Notes: generated by a model from the letters alone, not told the origin. A DNA stretch of 64,000 nucleotides from Deinococcus sp. HSC-46F16 (GCF_024171495.1 NZ_JALJZW010000003.1:80001-144000); one strand, 5' to 3'; counted from the stretch's first letter, positions 26,892-39,514 are shown. A program made the numbers and translations.

Positions 26892-29075
26892 TCATCCCCC
26901 CACGTGGACAATCGGCCGACGGGTCATGTCCGGCTCGGCCACCCGCAGCACCTCGTGGGTCAGCGGCGGAATGTCCCCCTCGCCCGCGAGGAGGAACCGC
27001 AGGGCGTTCTGGGCGGGGCCTTTTTCGCTCCACTCGAAATAAACGTGGGGTGGGACCCCGGTGTGGTCGCGCATCCACAGCAGCACGGCGGCGAGGGTGT
27101 TGGGCACGCTGCTGCCCCGCGCCCGCAGGATACGGTGCGGCCCGACCCGGACCCCGCACACCGGAACGGCCGCGCTGAATTCGCTCGCGTCGGTGACCGC
27201 CACCTCCAGAAAGAGGGCCGTATCCCCCGGCGCGAGGTGGTTGTCGAGCCGCACCTCCAGCGCCTTGAGGCGGTATTCCTCGGCGTCGCCCTCGTTGAGG
27301 CGGTTGGCGATAAAGCGCAGCGGCAGCCCCCGCGCGACCACGTCCCGGACCATCCGCTGCGCTTCCTCGTCGAGCACCACGCTCTGCACCCGCAGCTCGG
27401 TGCTGCGCTGCACGCGCGAGGCCGCGCTGACCAAGACGATGGCAAGGACAAAGAGCAGCGCGATCCACAGCCCCTCGGGGCGCTCGCGGATGGTGACCAC
27501 GCTCGTATAGATGAACAGCAAGCTGATCACCCCGAAGGCCAGGGCCGCTCCCCGGTGCCCCCGCCCCCGCTCGGTGAGGAAGACGGCGATGGCCGCCGAG
27601 GTCATCAGGGCCAGTACGCCCGTCGCGTAGGCCCCCGCCTGCGCGTCCACGTCGGCACGGAACAGGGCCGTGACCACGGCGCTGACCCCCACGAACAGCA
27701 CCACCAGCGGCCGGGTGGCCCGCGTCCAGTCGGGGGCCATGCCGTAACGCGGCAGGTAGCGCGGGACGATGTTGAGCAGCCCCGCCATCGCGGACGCCCC
27801 CGCGAACCACAGAATCAGGATGGTGGCGAGGTCGTAGAGACTCCCGAAGCCGTCCCCGAGCCGCTCGTGCGCGAGGTAGGCCAGGGCGCGGCCGTTCGCC
27901 TTGCCGGGGGGGGTCTGCACGGTCACGCTCGCGGTCCCGCCCTGCGGCGTCACCGTGACCGTGAAGGGCACCCGGCCCCCGACCGTGTCCGCATCCACCG
28001 TGTAGGTGCCGGTGCGCCCGGCGGGCAAGGTCAGCGCGTGGACCTCGCGCGGGCGGGTGGGGTGGTCGAGCGGCACGTTCGCCACCGCGCGGCCCGAGCG
28101 CAGGTCGGCCGTGCTCACGGTCTTGGTGACGGTGGTCGCCGCCCAGAACTCGTGGCGGGGAATCAGCAGGGTGGTCACCAGGCTGGAGCCCAGCAGCATC
28201 ACGCTCATGGTCAGGGCGGCGGTGGTGAGCAGCTTGCGGGTGTTGCGGATGCGGCCGCGCGGCTTCTCCGGCCGGTCCCCCGCTTCCCCGCGCACCAGCG
28301 GCATCACGACCACGCCCGTCTCGAAGCCCGAGAGCCCCAGCGCCAGCGCCGGAAAGACCAGCAGCGCCGCCCCCGCCAGCGCCAGGGGCGAAAGGTAGGT
28401 TCCGCTCAGCGCCCCCCACCAGCCACTCAGCAGCTCGGGCCGGGCGAGGACCTCGGTCAGCCCGTGCCCCACCACGACCAGGCTGAGGCCCAGGTAGGCG
28501 GCCACGATGCCCACCGCCAGCCCGATGGCTTCCTTGAAGCCTTTCAGGAACACGGCGCCCAGCAGCGCCAGCAGCCCCAGGGTCACCACGACCCGCCGCC
28601 CCTCCAGCGCCTCCCGCAGCAGCGGCGTTTCCAGCAGGTGCGCCGTGGCGTCGGCCGCCGAGAGGGTGATGGTGATGACAAAGCCGGTGGCGACGAAGCC
28701 CAGCAGCGAGAGCACCAGCAGTTTGCCCGGCCAGTAGGCCAGCAGCCGCTCGAGCATGGAGAGGCTGCCGTCCCCGTGCGGGCTCTCGCCCGCGACCCGG
28801 CGGTACATCGGCAGGGCGCCAAAGAGCGTGACCAGCACCAGCACCAGCGTCGCCACGGGCGCGAGGGCACCTGCGGCCAGCGCGGCGATCCCCGGCTGAT
28901 AGCCCAGGGTGGAGAAATAGTCCACCCCGGTCAGGCACATCACCTTCCACCAGGGCTGGGTGCGGTGTTCCTGCTTCACTTCCTGTTCGCCCTCGTAAAA
29001 GCCTTCCGGCTCGGGCGTGTCGGTTTCCAGAAACCAGCGCCGAAAGGCGCCGGAGGGCGCGTTGGGCGAACTCAT
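26892..29075 (-). CDS. APC-superfamily amino acid permease
   Basis: A 727-residue membrane transporter. About twelve hydrophobic segments start near residue 45 after [19 protein letters not shown], the region that in APC-type carriers forms the first substrate-binding helix. A periplasmic or loop insertion of about 90 residues follows the middle helices, and the last 150 residues are a soluble cytoplasmic domain. The architecture resembles the large APC members of Deinococcus-Thermus and Actinobacteria; substrate unknown. TAGACT (complement of 29082-29087) lies 6 nt before the ATG, so the transcript is likely leaderless. Confidence 0.85.
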   Translation of the reverse strand: MSSPNAPSGAFRRWFLETDTPEPEGFYEGEQEVKQEHRTQPWWKVMCLTGVDYFSTLGYQPGIAALAAGALAPVATLVLVLVTLFGALPMYRRVAGESPHGDGSLSMLERLLAYWPGKLLVLSLLGFVATGFVITITLSAADATAHLLETPLLREALEGRRVVVTLGLLALLGAVFLKGFKEAIGLAVGIVAAYLGLSLVVVGHGLTEVLARPELLSGWWGALSGTYLSPLALAGAALLVFPALALGLSGFETGVVVMPLVRGEAGDRPEKPRGRIRNTRKLLTTAALTMSVMLLGSSLVTTLLIPRHEFWAATTVTKTVSTADLRSGRAVANVPLDHPTRPREVHALTLPAGRTGTYTVDADTVGGRVPFTVTVTPQGGTASVTVQTPPGKANGRALAYLAHERLGDGFGSLYDLATILILWFAGASAMAGLLNIVPRYLPRYGMAPDWTRATRPLVVLFVGVSAVVTALFRADVDAQAGAYATGVLALMTSAAIAVFLTERGRGHRGAALAFGVISLLFIYTSVVTIRERPEGLWIALLFVLAIVLVSAASRVQRSTELRVQSVVLDEEAQRMVRDVVARGLPLRFIANRLNEGDAEEYRLKALEVRLDNHLAPGDTALFLEVAVTDASEFSAAVPVCGVRVGPHRILRARGSSVPNTLAAVLLWMRDHTGVPPHVYFEWSEKGPAQNALRFLLAGEGDIPPLTHEVLRVAEPDMTRRPIVHVGG

Positions 29076-29203
29076 CGGCGGAGTCTAGGCCTGCCCAGGC
29101 CCCGGCGCCCACTGGCCAAGTGGCCAAGCCGGGCCGCGCCCGCACCTCACCGCAGGCTCACGCGGGTGCCAGTTTTGTGAGGCTGCCCCCCTAGGGTGGG
29201 GTC

Positions 29204-30343
29204 ATGACGGTGCCTCCTTCCGCTGCCGACCTTCCCCACCCCGCCTCGCGGCTGCACGACCGTTCGCAGACCGCCGAAACCATTGTCTCGCTCACCCGCC
29301 TCGCGCTGGGGGCCGGGGACCTCGCGGCGGGGGTGGTGCCCACCTTGGAGCAGCTCGTGCGGGAGACGGCCGCCGTGGGCTCGGCCTACTTCCAGACGGG
29401 CGGCGGGGCGCTGAACTATCACGTCCGCGCGGCCACCGGCGAGCTGCCGTCGTCGGCGGGCATGGCGGCGGTCGCCGCGCACGGCCTCCCCGCCGACACG
29501 CCGCTGCTGCGGGCGCTGGAGGCCACGTCCGGCCCGCTGTTTTTCGACGACACCGCCCAGGACCCGCGTGCGGCGGGCTTTCCGGAGCTGGGCGTCGCCA
29601 GCCTCGCGGCGGCCCCGGTGCGCCGGGGAGACGGGCACCTGCTGGGGGCCTTTTTGATGCACACCTTCGAGCCGCACGTGTGGCAGCCGGGCGAGGCGGC
29701 GCTGTTTTCGCTGGTGTCGGGCACCATCGCCTCGCTCGCCGGGCGCCTCGCCGCCGAGGAGCAGGCCAGCGAGGCCCGCGAGGCCGCGCTGCGGGCACTG
29801 GGGCTGGCGCTCGAGGCCCGCGACGGCGAGACCCACGGCCACACCGACCGGGTCACCGCCCTCGCCCTGCGCTTCGCGGCCGCCCAGGGCTGGAGCGCCG
29901 GGGAACAGCAGGCCCTGAAGTGGGGCGCGTACCTGCACGACATCGGCAAGATCGCCATTCCCGACGCGGTGCTGCTCAAGCCCGGCCGCCTCACCCCCGA
30001 GGAGTGGGCCACCATGCGCTCGCATGTGCCCGCCGGGGTCGCTTTCGCCGGGGCGCTCACCTTTCTGCCGCCGGGAGCGCTCGCCGTGATCGCCGACCAC
30101 CACGAACGCTGGGACGGCACGGGCTACCCGCACGGCAAGGCGGGCGGGGCCATCAGCCCCGGCGGGCGCCTCTTTGCGCTGTGCGACGTGTACGACGCGC
30201 TCACCAGCCCCCGGCCCTACAAGCCCGCCTGGACACACCCTGAGGCGGTGGCCGAACTGCGGGCACAGGCCGGGCGCCAGTTCGACCCCGCCTATGTGGA
30301 GGCGTTCGTCGCGCTGCTGGAGGAAGAAGGCCCCGCAGCCTGA
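29204..30343 (+). CDS. GAF/HD-GYP protein
   Basis: 379 residues. An N-terminal GAF-like domain (about 25-185) is joined to an HD-GYP domain with LHDIGKIAIPDAVLLKPGRLT, HHERWDGTGYP and LCDVYDALTSPRPYK, so it should degrade cyclic di-GMP under control of a small ligand or signal. TAGGGT (29192-29197) lies 6 nt before the ATG and no ribosome site is present. Its stop codon coincides with the beginning of repeat copy B. Confidence 0.9.
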   Translation: MTVPPSAADLPHPASRLHDRSQTAETIVSLTRLALGAGDLAAGVVPTLEQLVRETAAVGSAYFQTGGGALNYHVRAATGELPSSAGMAAVAAHGLPADTPLLRALEATSGPLFFDDTAQDPRAAGFPELGVASLAAAPVRRGDGHLLGAFLMHTFEPHVWQPGEAALFSLVSGTIASLAGRLAAEEQASEAREAALRALGLALEARDGETHGHTDRVTALALRFAAAQGWSAGEQQALKWGAYLHDIGKIAIPDAVLLKPGRLTPEEWATMRSHVPAGVAFAGALTFLPPGALAVIADHHERWDGTGYPHGKAGGAISPGGRLFALCDVYDALTSPRPYKPAWTHPEAVAELRAQAGRQFDPAYVEAFVALLEEEGPAA

Positions 30344-30475
30344 TCCGGGGTCCGTCCCATCCGCTCTCGAATCGGCGCTCTCCTGGTTCGAGAACTCCTT
30401 TCCCGGCAACCGTTGTGTGCCCACTCGCTCCGCTCGAATTGAACGGTTGCCAAACTGTTCAACCGGAGTCCGGAT
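30344..30475 (+). repeat. Interspersed repeat, copy B
   Basis: Non-coding element of about 130 bp that fills the gap after the GAF/HD-GYP gene. It shares long blocks with copy C (AACTCCTTTCCCGG, CTCGCT-CGCTCG, TCAACCGGA) and with copies A and D. A hairpin, TTGAAC (30439-30444) with GTTCAA (30457-30462), sits in its distal half; the corresponding position of copy C has a different stem sequence that still pairs. Confidence 0.7.
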
Positions 30476-30583
30476 GATTCGGCGCCAGCCGCCTGGCGAG
30501 GCTGAAGGCGTTTGGCGGGGCAGGGTCCGGGGGGAGCCGGAGGACAGGATCACGTCTTCCCTCGGCGCCGCCACAGGTCGCGC

Positions 30584-32869
30584 TCAGGACCCGCCCTGGA
30601 AAGCGGCGTCCCGGTGCGCCCCGCTGGAACCTGCGGCCTGGAGGTCCACCGTGTCCACGATCTCCAGGAAGGCCGTCACGACCGCCGGGTCGAAGTGCCG
30701 CCCCGATTGCGTCCGCAACTCGGCCAGCGCTTCCTCGTGGGTCCAGGCCCGCTTGTAGGGGCGGGCCTGGGTCAGGGCGTCGTACACGTCGCAGATGGCA
30801 AAGACGCGGGCCACCAGGGGAATCGCCTCGCCCGCGAGGCCGTCGGGGTAGCCGCTGCCGTCCCATTTCTCGTGGTGGCTGCGAATCACGTCCAGGGTGC
30901 CGGGCAGCAGTCCGCTCAGGCGACCGGCGATGGCGGCGCCGCGCCCAGCGTGTTCCTGCATGACCGCCCATTCCTCCGGGGTGAGCTTGCCGGGCTTGAG
31001 CAGCACCGCGTCGGGAATGGTCAGTTTGCCGATGTCGTGCAGGGAAGCCCCCTGCCGCAGGGCCTCGAGCCGCTGCCCGCCCAGCCCCAGCCGCTCGCCC
31101 AGCGCCACGCTGAGGGCCACCACCCGCTCGGTGTGCCCGGCCGTTTCGAGGTCGCGGGCTTCCAGCGCCACCCCCAGCGCGAGCACGCCGCTGTGCAGGG
31201 CGTGGCGCACCTCCTGCACCGCCCGCTGCTGCTCGGCGGCGTGGCCCAGGCGGAACGCGACCGCCTCCAGCAAGCGGCGCACCTGCGGGGTGATCACCCG
31301 CCACGAGCTGAAGTTGAGCAGGCCCACCGCGCCGGTCACCCGCCCGCCGCTGCGGACCGGCACGATCACCACGCTCTTGAGGCCGCAGCGCCGCCAGCAG
31401 GCGAGCGACAGCGGCTCGGAGGCGTAGTCGCTGCTCCAGACGGTCGTGCCGCGCAGCAGGGCCTGCCCCGCCAGCCCCACCCCCTCGCGGTAGACCATGC
31501 CCTGAAGCACGGCCAGCGCCTGCGGCTCCAGCGTGCCGTCGACATGCCGCGCCACGAAGCGTTCTCCCCCGTACTCCAGCCGGGCGCTGACCTCGAAACC
31601 CAGCAGCCGCCGGGCCAGCGAGAGGCCCTCCTGCACCACCTCCTGAGGGGTTTCGAGGGCTTCGAGCCGGGCGGTGAAGTCCTCGACGGTGGGACCCGGC
31701 TCGGCGCCTGCTCCCGCCGCCGCGAGGGCCTGACGCTGGCGCTCCTTGTCCTCGTACATCGCCGCGTCGGCCAGGGCCAGGGCGCGGCCCAGGGGCGTGC
31801 CCCGGCCGACCGCCACCGTGCCGTGGGCGAAGGGGGGCAGGTCACCTTCCTCCCGCAGCGCCGCCCGCACCTCTGCGGCGACCTGCTGCGCCCCCGCGAG
31901 CTCGCCGCCGGGCCGCAGCATCACGAACTCGTCGCCGCCCCAGCGGGCCAGCGCGGCCCCCGGCCCGGCCGCGCGGCCCAGCGCCTGCGCGACCTGGCGC
32001 AGACGCTCGTCGCCCGCCGCGTGCCCCCCGGCCTCGTTGATCGCCTGGAGGCGGTTGAGGTCCAGCATGGTGACCGTGAGGTCGCCCGCTGCCGACAGCT
32101 CCCCGTACCGCCGCGCCAGCCCCCGGCGATTGAGCAGCCCGGTCAGCGAGTCGCGGTGTTCGCGCCCGCGCTCTTCTTCCCGCTCCCGTTCCAGCGCCTC
32201 GACCCGCAGGCGGCTGAGCTGTGAGCGCCGCGCCAGCAGCGCCACGGTCAGCAGCGTGAACAGCAGCGCCAGCAGGCTCACGCCCGCCGCCAGGGCCGTC
32301 ACCCGCCGCGCTTCGGCCTCCCGCGCGGCCCGCACCCCCGCGATCAGGCGGCCCAGCCGGGCGGGGTGCAGGCTGGCGGGCACCTCGCCGCCTTCCCGCA
32401 GCAGCCCGTCTCCCCGCAGCAGCTCGCCGAGTTCCGCCGCGACCGGGGCCAGCGACCACGGCCCCTCCCGCGTGCGGCTGGGTGGAAAGCCCGGCAGCGT
32501 GAGCGGCACCGGGGCCGTGCGCTCGCGCTCCTCGGCCGAGAGCAGCCGGGCGTGCAGGGTCCGCAGCCGCACCCGGCACTCCCGCACCTCCTCCGGGAGC
32601 CCCGGCGCCGTCCCGGTCCCGGCGGCCTGCCAGATCAGGGCGCGGTGGTGCTGCACCGCCGCCGTGGTGTCGGCCAGCAGCAGCAGGGTGGCCCGCTCGT
32701 GCTCGGCCGAGCGCAGCAGCAGCAGCGTGAACCCCCCGGTCATCAGCGTCAGGCCCAGCAGCGCGGCGGCCCAGCGGCGCGGTCCGGAGTGGGCGCCAGC
32801 GGGAGGGGCGGCGCCCGGCGTCTCGCGGGTCCCGGCCGGCCACAGGTTGTCCTTCCGCGCTCCGGTCAC
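30584..32869 (-). CDS. Membrane GGDEF-GAF-HD-GYP protein
   Basis: 761 residues. Two transmembrane helices (about 33-52 and 200-222) enclose an extracytoplasmic domain of about 150 residues. A GGDEF domain follows (intact RWGGDEFVML), then a GAF domain and a complete HD-GYP domain (LHDIGKLTIPDAVLLKPGKLT, HHEKWDGSGYP). It therefore carries both the synthesising and degrading signatures for cyclic di-GMP in one chain. The chosen GTG start is preceded by GGGGGTGAG but at short spacing, so the true start may be a little downstream. Lies 56 bp downstream of galK in the same orientation. Confidence 0.88.
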   Translation of the reverse strand: MTGARKDNLWPAGTRETPGAAPPAGAHSGPRRWAAALLGLTLMTGGFTLLLLRSAEHERATLLLLADTTAAVQHHRALIWQAAGTGTAPGLPEEVRECRVRLRTLHARLLSAEERERTAPVPLTLPGFPPSRTREGPWSLAPVAAELGELLRGDGLLREGGEVPASLHPARLGRLIAGVRAAREAEARRVTALAAGVSLLALLFTLLTVALLARRSQLSRLRVEALEREREEERGREHRDSLTGLLNRRGLARRYGELSAAGDLTVTMLDLNRLQAINEAGGHAAGDERLRQVAQALGRAAGPGAALARWGGDEFVMLRPGGELAGAQQVAAEVRAALREEGDLPPFAHGTVAVGRGTPLGRALALADAAMYEDKERQRQALAAAGAGAEPGPTVEDFTARLEALETPQEVVQEGLSLARRLLGFEVSARLEYGGERFVARHVDGTLEPQALAVLQGMVYREGVGLAGQALLRGTTVWSSDYASEPLSLACWRRCGLKSVVIVPVRSGGRVTGAVGLLNFSSWRVITPQVRRLLEAVAFRLGHAAEQQRAVQEVRHALHSGVLALGVALEARDLETAGHTERVVALSVALGERLGLGGQRLEALRQGASLHDIGKLTIPDAVLLKPGKLTPEEWAVMQEHAGRGAAIAGRLSGLLPGTLDVIRSHHEKWDGSGYPDGLAGEAIPLVARVFAICDVYDALTQARPYKRAWTHEEALAELRTQSGRHFDPAVVTAFLEIVDTVDLQAAGSSGAHRDAAFQGGS

Positions 32870-32925
32870 CTCACCCCCAGGCTGCCCGCCCCCCCCTCAC
32901 AGGGGTCTGACAGTTCCCCATCCCC

Positions 32926-33965
<1,040 letters not shown>

Positions 33966-33969
<4 letters not shown>

Positions 33970-35072
33970 TGGACCTCCAGCGCCCGCAACTCGGCGGCGG
34001 CGGCTTCCGGGAATTTGTCGTTGGCGAACTCACCCGCGCCCTGCTCGGTTCCGGCGAGGTACTTCATCCGGCCGGGTGCCCGCAGGTACGGGTACAGTTC
34101 GATGTGGAGCGGGAATTCTGGATGCGCCTCCCCGTCCAGCGGCGCCTGATGGACCGTCATCAGGTAGGGCATCCGCACGCCGAAGAGGGCGTCGAGCCGC
34201 AGCAGGGCGTCTTTCAGCACGCGGGCGAAGGCCAGCCGCTCCGGGTCGGTCAACTCCGAGAGCCGCCCCACCGGGCGCGTCGGCAGCACCCAGGTCTCGT
34301 AGGTGTAGCGGGCGAAGGGGGGCACCACGCTGAGGGCCTTCCCCTCATCGCGGAGGATTCGGCTTCCAACCTCCCGTTCCGCCGCCACGAAGTCCGCCAG
34401 CCAGGGGCGCCCATGCTCCTTCAGATGCGCCTGCGCCCCCTCCCGCATTCGCGCCTGCACGGGCGGGACATGGTCGTAGGCGTAGATCTGCCCGTGCGGG
34501 TGGTGCAGGGTCACGCCCACCTCCACGCCCCGGTTCTCGAAGGCGAGGACGCTGCAAATCTTCCCGGTCGCCGCCAGCCGGGTGGTGCGGTCGGCCCACA
34601 CCGTCAGCAGCAGGGCCATCTGCGCTTCCGGGAGGTCCGCCAGCCGCCCCGCGGGGTCCTGGCTAAAGACGACCACCTCGCACTTGCCTGTCCCTGCCCG
34701 CTCGGAGGGGTGGGCTGGATGCTCGGGCGGCGGCGCGTCCAGCGTCAGGCTGGGAAAGCGGTTGTCGAAGACGGCGAGGTCATAGGTACCCTGCGGCAGC
34801 TCGGTGGGGTGCTCGGGGTTGGTGGTCGGCGCGAGCGGGTTGTATTCGGGCGGCGGGAGGAAGGTGCGGCCCAGCCGGTGCGAGGCGTACATCACCCACT
34901 CGCTGCGCAGGGGGTGCCAGCGCATCGTGGGGCGCGGGACCGGGGGGTCCCCGGCGGGACTGGGAATCTCGCCCCAGACCTCGACCGGCGCCAGGCCGTA
35001 GAGGGTCAGCGCCCGGCCATCCGGCTTGGTGAAGTCGGCGGCGTGAAAGGGGAGGGGGGCGGTTTCAGTCAT
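33966..35072 (-). CDS. galT: Galactose-1-phosphate uridylyltransferase
   Basis: 368-residue HIT-superfamily enzyme exchanging UMP between UDP-glucose and galactose-1-phosphate. The active-site [14 protein letters not shown] motif with the nucleophilic second histidine is present, as are [11 protein letters not shown] before it and the downstream histidine-containing HIELYPY region. Middle gene of the alpha-galactosidase - galT - galK operon; it overlaps both neighbours (8 bp and 4 bp). No galE is in the window. Confidence 0.95.
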
Positions 35073-36561
35073 GGAACTCCTCGCGGTAGCCGTGGGCGGG
35101 AATGCCCTGGGCCGCCTTCTGGGTCAGGTTGAAGGTGCCGCGCCCGAAATGGGTCACGGCCCCGCCGAGGCTGCGGGCCAGGGTGCGGGGGCGGTCGGGG
35201 AGGCTGATCTCCACACACTGCCGCAGGAGGGCCAGTTCGCGTTCGTCCAGTCCGCCCAGCGGGTCGCTGCTCGCCCGCAGGCCGCCGATCACGTCGAGCA
35301 TCCCGGCGACCGCCCCGCGCTCCTCGTCATTCAGCAGGCTGCGCTCCCGCCGCACGATGGCGACATCGGGGTCGGGCTGGTACCACGCGTGCTGATACCA
35401 GCGCGAGAGGGCGGTGTGCAGCGCGTTGCGGGCCGAGGGGCCGGTCGCGTCTCCCAGCCACACCCGCCGCGATTCCTCCTCCCAGTAGGGGGCCACGTCC
35501 GGCCCGGTCCGCATGGCGTCCACCAGGCCCACCGAGGCGGCCAGCGGTGCCCCGCAGCCCAGCAGGAAGGCGTCCTCGCCCGCCCCGTCCCGCAGCGCCT
35601 GGAGGCCCATCCGGTACGCCTGTGCCCGGCTCACCGTGGGGTCGTGCCGCACCCCCGGCAGCGCCCCTCCGAACAGAAAATCCAGCTTGAGGTACGGGTA
35701 GCCCCACCCCCGCACCGTCGCCGCGAGGTCGCGCAGCCAGGCCAGCACCTCCGGGTGGGTGGTGTCCAGCGCGTGGTGCGGCGTGCCCCAGTTGTGCCCG
35801 GCCAGCAGGGGCGTGCCGTCCTCTCCCCGCAGCAGCCACTCCGGGTGCTGGGCGGCCAGCCGCGAGGTCGGCGCGGCCAGGAAGGGCGCCAGCCACAGCC
35901 CCGGCGTGAAGCCCAGCTCCGAGAGCGGCCCCGGCAGCTCGCGGGCGTGCCCGCCGAAGTCGGGGGAGGGGTCCAGCCAGTCCCCGATCCCCGCCTGAAA
36001 GCCGTCGTCGAGCTGGAACACGTCGAAGGGGAGGTCGAGGTCGCGGGCGAGTCGGGCATTGTCCAGCACGGCCTCCAGCGTCACGTCCCGGTAGTAGGAA
36101 TACCAACTGCACCACACCCGCAGCGCGGGCGGGGTGCGGGCGTTCATGGTCTGCCCCAGAAGTGCGGTCAGGGCTTCCACGGTCCCGATCACGTCGTCCG
36201 TCTCCTCCCAGGCGACCCCGGTGGGCGGTCCCTCCTGGGTGCAGGTCACCTCGACGCCCCCTTGCCCGGCGCGGGCCTCCCAGTGGGTGAAGGTACTCGT
36301 GGCGTTTCCCGCGCACCCGACCCAGCCGCCCCCGTCCGGGCGAATCAGGGCGACCAGGGTGTGCGAGCGCCACACGCCCGCCTCGCCGCTGGGGAGAAAG
36401 GCGGGGTCGTGGCCCTGCTCGTGCCGCCAGCGCATCAGCGGAACGCTCTGGCGCTCGGTCAGGGGCCGCAGTTCGGCCTCGCTCCACGACTGGTAGCCGC
36501 TGACGAGCACGCGCACCTCCTCGGGCGGGAGGGGGAGGGTCCACTGGGCGGGGGGGTCCAT
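35065..36561 (-). CDS. Alpha-galactosidase, GH36-like
   Basis: 498 residues with the GH36/GH27 clan signatures: [22 protein letters not shown], a nucleophile region [10 protein letters not shown] (Asp) and the acid/base region VDAMRTGPD (Asp). No signal peptide, so galactosides such as melibiose or raffinose would be hydrolysed in the cytoplasm and the galactose passed to GalK and GalT encoded by the next genes. ATG 36561 follows TATCCT (complement of 36567-36572) by 5 nt; the much longer upstream open frame is the shadow of glpK. It is shorter than the 700-residue GH36 group, fitting the compact subgroup. Confidence 0.88.
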   Translation of the reverse strand: MDPPAQWTLPLPPEEVRVLVSGYQSWSEAELRPLTERQSVPLMRWRHEQGHDPAFLPSGEAGVWRSHTLVALIRPDGGGWVGCAGNATSTFTHWEARAGQGGVEVTCTQEGPPTGVAWEETDDVIGTVEALTALLGQTMNARTPPALRVWCSWYSYYRDVTLEAVLDNARLARDLDLPFDVFQLDDGFQAGIGDWLDPSPDFGGHARELPGPLSELGFTPGLWLAPFLAAPTSRLAAQHPEWLLRGEDGTPLLAGHNWGTPHHALDTTHPEVLAWLRDLAATVRGWGYPYLKLDFLFGGALPGVRHDPTVSRAQAYRMGLQALRDGAGEDAFLLGCGAPLAASVGLVDAMRTGPDVAPYWEEESRRVWLGDATGPSARNALHTALSRWYQHAWYQPDPDVAIVRRERSLLNDEERGAVAGMLDVIGGLRASSDPLGGLDERELALLRQCVEISLPDRPRTLARSLGGAVTHFGRGTFNLTQKAAQGIPAHGYREEFHD

Positions 36562-36668
36562 GCCGCAGGATACGGTGGGGCAGCCCCCCCGCCGGACCCG
36601 AAGGGGCTGAAACTCCCGTTCATGCACCTGGGGCAAGGGGGTGGGCCGGGAGGCCGGCTGTGGGCTGC

Positions 36669-38180
36669 TCAGGCTTCCCCGTCCTCCTCCCCCTCCGCCC
36701 AGCCCCGGCTGCGTTCGACGGCCTGCCGCCAGCGGGCGAGGCGGTGCTCGCGCTCGTCGTCGGCCAGCGCGGGCTCGAAGACGCGTTCCTCCTGCCACAG
36801 CCGCGCCACATCCTCCACACCCTCCCAGAAGCCCACCGCCAGTCCGGCGAGCAGGGCCGCACCCAGGGCCGTCGTCTCGGTCACGCGCGGGCGCACCACG
36901 GGCACCCCCAGCAGGTCGGCCTGCACCTGCATCAGGAGGGCGTTGCGGCTGCCCCCGCCGTCCACCCGCACCTCGCGCAGCGGGGTGGCGTGGTCCCCCC
37001 GCATGGCGAGCAGCACCTCGGCCGACTGGAAGGCGGTCGCCTCCAGCGCGGCGCGGGCGATATGCGCCCCGGTCGTTCCGCGCGTCAGGCCCACCAGCGT
37101 GCCCCGCGCGTAGGGGTCCCAGTACGGCGCCCCCAATCCCACGAAGGCGGGCACGAAATACACGCCGCCCGACGTGGGCACGCTCGCCGCCAGCGCCTCC
37201 ACCTCCCCCGCCTCGCGGATCAGCCCCAGCCCGTCGCGCAGCCAGCCCACCGCCGCCCCCGCCACGAAGACGCTGCCCTCCAGGGCGTAGGTGCGCTCGC
37301 CCCCCAGCTCCCACGCCACGGTCGTGAGCAGGCGGTGTGCGCTGGGAACAGCCTGGGCACCCGTATTCAGCAGCAGGAAACAGCCGGTTCCGTAGGTATT
37401 TTTCGCCATGCCCGGCGTCAGGCACGCCTGCCCGAAGGTCGCCGCCTGCTGGTCCCCCGCGATGCCCGCGACCGGAATCCGGTGCCCGAACAGGTGCGCG
37501 GCGGTGTGCCCGTAGACTTCCGAACTCGGGCGCACCTCCGGCAGCAGGGCGCGGGGAATGCCCAGCAGCGCGAGCAGTTCGTCGTCCCAGCTCCCGGTGC
37601 GGAGGCTGTACAGCAGCGTCCGGCTGGCGTTCGTCGCGTCGGTGACGTGCAACTCGCCCCCCGTGAGCTGATAGACCAGCCACGAGTCCACCGTGCCGAA
37701 GGCCAGCTCGCCCCGCTCCGCCCGCTCCCGCGCTCCGGGCACGTGGTCGAGCAGCCAGCGCAGCTTCGTGCCGCTGAAGTAGGGGTCGAGGAGGAGGCCC
37801 GTTTTCTCCCGGAAGGCGGTTTCCAGCCCCCGCGCCCGCAGTTCCCCGCACAGGGGCGCGGTGCGGCGGTCCTGCCACACGATGGCCCGGTGCAGCGGCT
37901 CGCCCGTGCGGCGGTCCCACAGCAGCGTGGTCTCGCGCTGGTTGGTGATCCCGATGGCCGCCACGTCGGCGGGCCGCGCCCCCGCGCGGGCCAGCGCCTC
38001 TTGCGCCACGCCGACCTGCGTGCTCCACAGCTCGGCGGGGTCATGCTCGACCCAGCCGGGCCGGGGAAAGTGCGGCGGCACCTCCTTTTGCGCGAGGGCC
38101 TGCACGGTGCCCTCCCGGTCAAAGAGCAGCGCCCGGCTGCTGGTGGTGCCCTGGTCGAGCGCGAGGACGTAACGGGTCAT
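36669..38180 (-). CDS. glpK: Glycerol kinase
   Basis: 503-residue FGGY-family kinase. [15 protein letters not shown] opens the protein; [37 protein letters not shown] and [18 protein letters not shown] are all glycerol-kinase signatures. It makes glycerol-3-phosphate from glycerol and ATP. GGAGG lies 7 bases before ATG 38180. No glpF or glpD is adjacent, so uptake and oxidation genes are elsewhere. Confidence 0.95.
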   Translation of the reverse strand: MTRYVLALDQGTTSSRALLFDREGTVQALAQKEVPPHFPRPGWVEHDPAELWSTQVGVAQEALARAGARPADVAAIGITNQRETTLLWDRRTGEPLHRAIVWQDRRTAPLCGELRARGLETAFREKTGLLLDPYFSGTKLRWLLDHVPGARERAERGELAFGTVDSWLVYQLTGGELHVTDATNASRTLLYSLRTGSWDDELLALLGIPRALLPEVRPSSEVYGHTAAHLFGHRIPVAGIAGDQQAATFGQACLTPGMAKNTYGTGCFLLLNTGAQAVPSAHRLLTTVAWELGGERTYALEGSVFVAGAAVGWLRDGLGLIREAGEVEALAASVPTSGGVYFVPAFVGLGAPYWDPYARGTLVGLTRGTTGAHIARAALEATAFQSAEVLLAMRGDHATPLREVRVDGGGSRNALLMQVQADLLGVPVVRPRVTETTALGAALLAGLAVGFWEGVEDVARLWQEERVFEPALADDEREHRLARWRQAVERSRGWAEGEEDGEA

Positions 38181-38447
38181 GGGGGGCCTCCGGGGGTGGG
38201 CGGGCGTGGGGAAGGGGAGCCGTGGGCGGTGGGCAGGGCCGGAGCATACCGACCCAGCCCGCCGGGCTGCTGCAAGGTTTCTGTCAGGTGGGGGGCTTCC
38301 GGGCACCGCGCTCCCCGCGCCTGGACCCCCGGTCCCGCCCATGGTCGAGTTCGCTTCCCCCTCCAGCACGGCGTCTGCCCAGGCCCCCCGCCACACTGCA
38401 AGGTGTGTGACGGGGCTGTGATGGGCGGTCTTCTACAGTGCGCCGGT

Positions 38448-39491
38448 ATGCGCCGCCCCCGGCTCCGGCTGCTGCCCCCCGATCCGCTGAGGTTGGTGCG
38501 GTGGGCGCCCCTGCTGGCGGCCTCGATCGGGCTGGTGCTCCTGTTGAGGTGCGGCACCGCGTCCCCCTTCTACGTGGGGCTGCTGCTGGCCGTGATTGCG
38601 TTCGGGCTGCTGCGTCTGTTCGGTCCCGCGCGGGTGCGGGCTCGGCTGCACGCGCAGTTTCCGGTCGCCTACGTGCTGCTGCTGTTGGGCGTGTGGGCGG
38701 TGGGCCTGCACGTGTTGCCGCAGCATCCCGCCACCCCCATGGCCCTGCTCGCCGCCCTGCTGCACACGACCACGCTGTACGTTTTTTTCTTTCTGCAACG
38801 CTCGCCCCGCGTGGCCGCCCGGCAGTCGTGGGTCACGCTGGGGGCCTTTCTGGCGGTGCTCCTGCCCCGGAGCTGGATGAGCCGGGATCAGGGCGGTCCC
38901 TTCGACGGGTGGACCCTGCCGCTGACCCTGCTGATTGCCCACGGCACGCTGATTCTGGCCCTGCGGGCATTTTCGGAGGCGCGGGCGGCGCTCGCCGAGG
39001 AACAGGCCCGCTCCCGGCTGCTGCATGACCTCGCGCACCGCGACCCCCTCACCGGCCTTGCCAACCGCCGCGCCCTCGAGCAGGATCTCGCCGGGCACCC
39101 GCGCCGAACCGGGGCGCTGCTCGCCGTGATCGACGTGGACGGCCTCAAGCGGGTCAACGACTCCCTGGGGCACGCCGCCGGGGACGACCTGCTGCGGCGC
39201 TTCGCCGGGGGGGTCGCCCGTGCGGTGGGGCCGGGGGGCCGCGCCTACCGCATCAGCGGCGACGAGTTCGCCCTGCTGATTCCCGGCCCGGCAACTCCCG
39301 ACCTGGAAGACCTCGTCGAGACCGTCGCCGGGGAGGTGCGCCGGACCTACCCCCAGGCCGGGGCCAGCGTGGGCGCTGCCCCCTGGCAACCGGGCGAGAG
39401 CGGGGGCACCTGGCTCGCCCGCGCGGACCGCGCCATGTACCGCCACAAGGAGCGGGACCGCTCGTCCACGCAGCCGGAGGACCTGAATTAG
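38448..39491 (+). CDS. Membrane GGDEF-domain protein
   Basis: 347 residues: six hydrophobic segments in the first 180 residues, then a GGDEF domain. The domain has DPLTGLANRRALEQDL and the substrate-binding DVDGLKRVNDSLGHAAGD, but the signature loop reads SGDEF instead of GGDEF. Such variants are sometimes active, so activity is undecided. No RxxD inhibitory site is apparent. ATG 38448 follows TACAGT (38434-38439) by 8 nt. Divergent from glpK. Confidence 0.85.
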   Translation: MRRPRLRLLPPDPLRLVRWAPLLAASIGLVLLLRCGTASPFYVGLLLAVIAFGLLRLFGPARVRARLHAQFPVAYVLLLLGVWAVGLHVLPQHPATPMALLAALLHTTTLYVFFFLQRSPRVAARQSWVTLGAFLAVLLPRSWMSRDQGGPFDGWTLPLTLLIAHGTLILALRAFSEARAALAEEQARSRLLHDLAHRDPLTGLANRRALEQDLAGHPRRTGALLAVIDVDGLKRVNDSLGHAAGDDLLRRFAGGVARAVGPGGRAYRISGDEFALLIPGPATPDLEDLVETVAGEVRRTYPQAGASVGAAPWQPGESGGTWLARADRAMYRHKERDRSSTQPEDLN

Positions 39492-39514
39492 GGCCGAAAT
39501 CGGCGCCCCCGTCC

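Noticed and set aside
38395..38425. CACAC/GTGTG inverted motif near the GGDEF start as an operator
   Set aside because: Too short and imperfect to separate from chance.
36660..38447. Plus-strand frame running through glpK into the GGDEF gene
   Set aside because: glpK is unambiguous on the minus strand; the GGDEF protein starts at 38448 after TACAGT.
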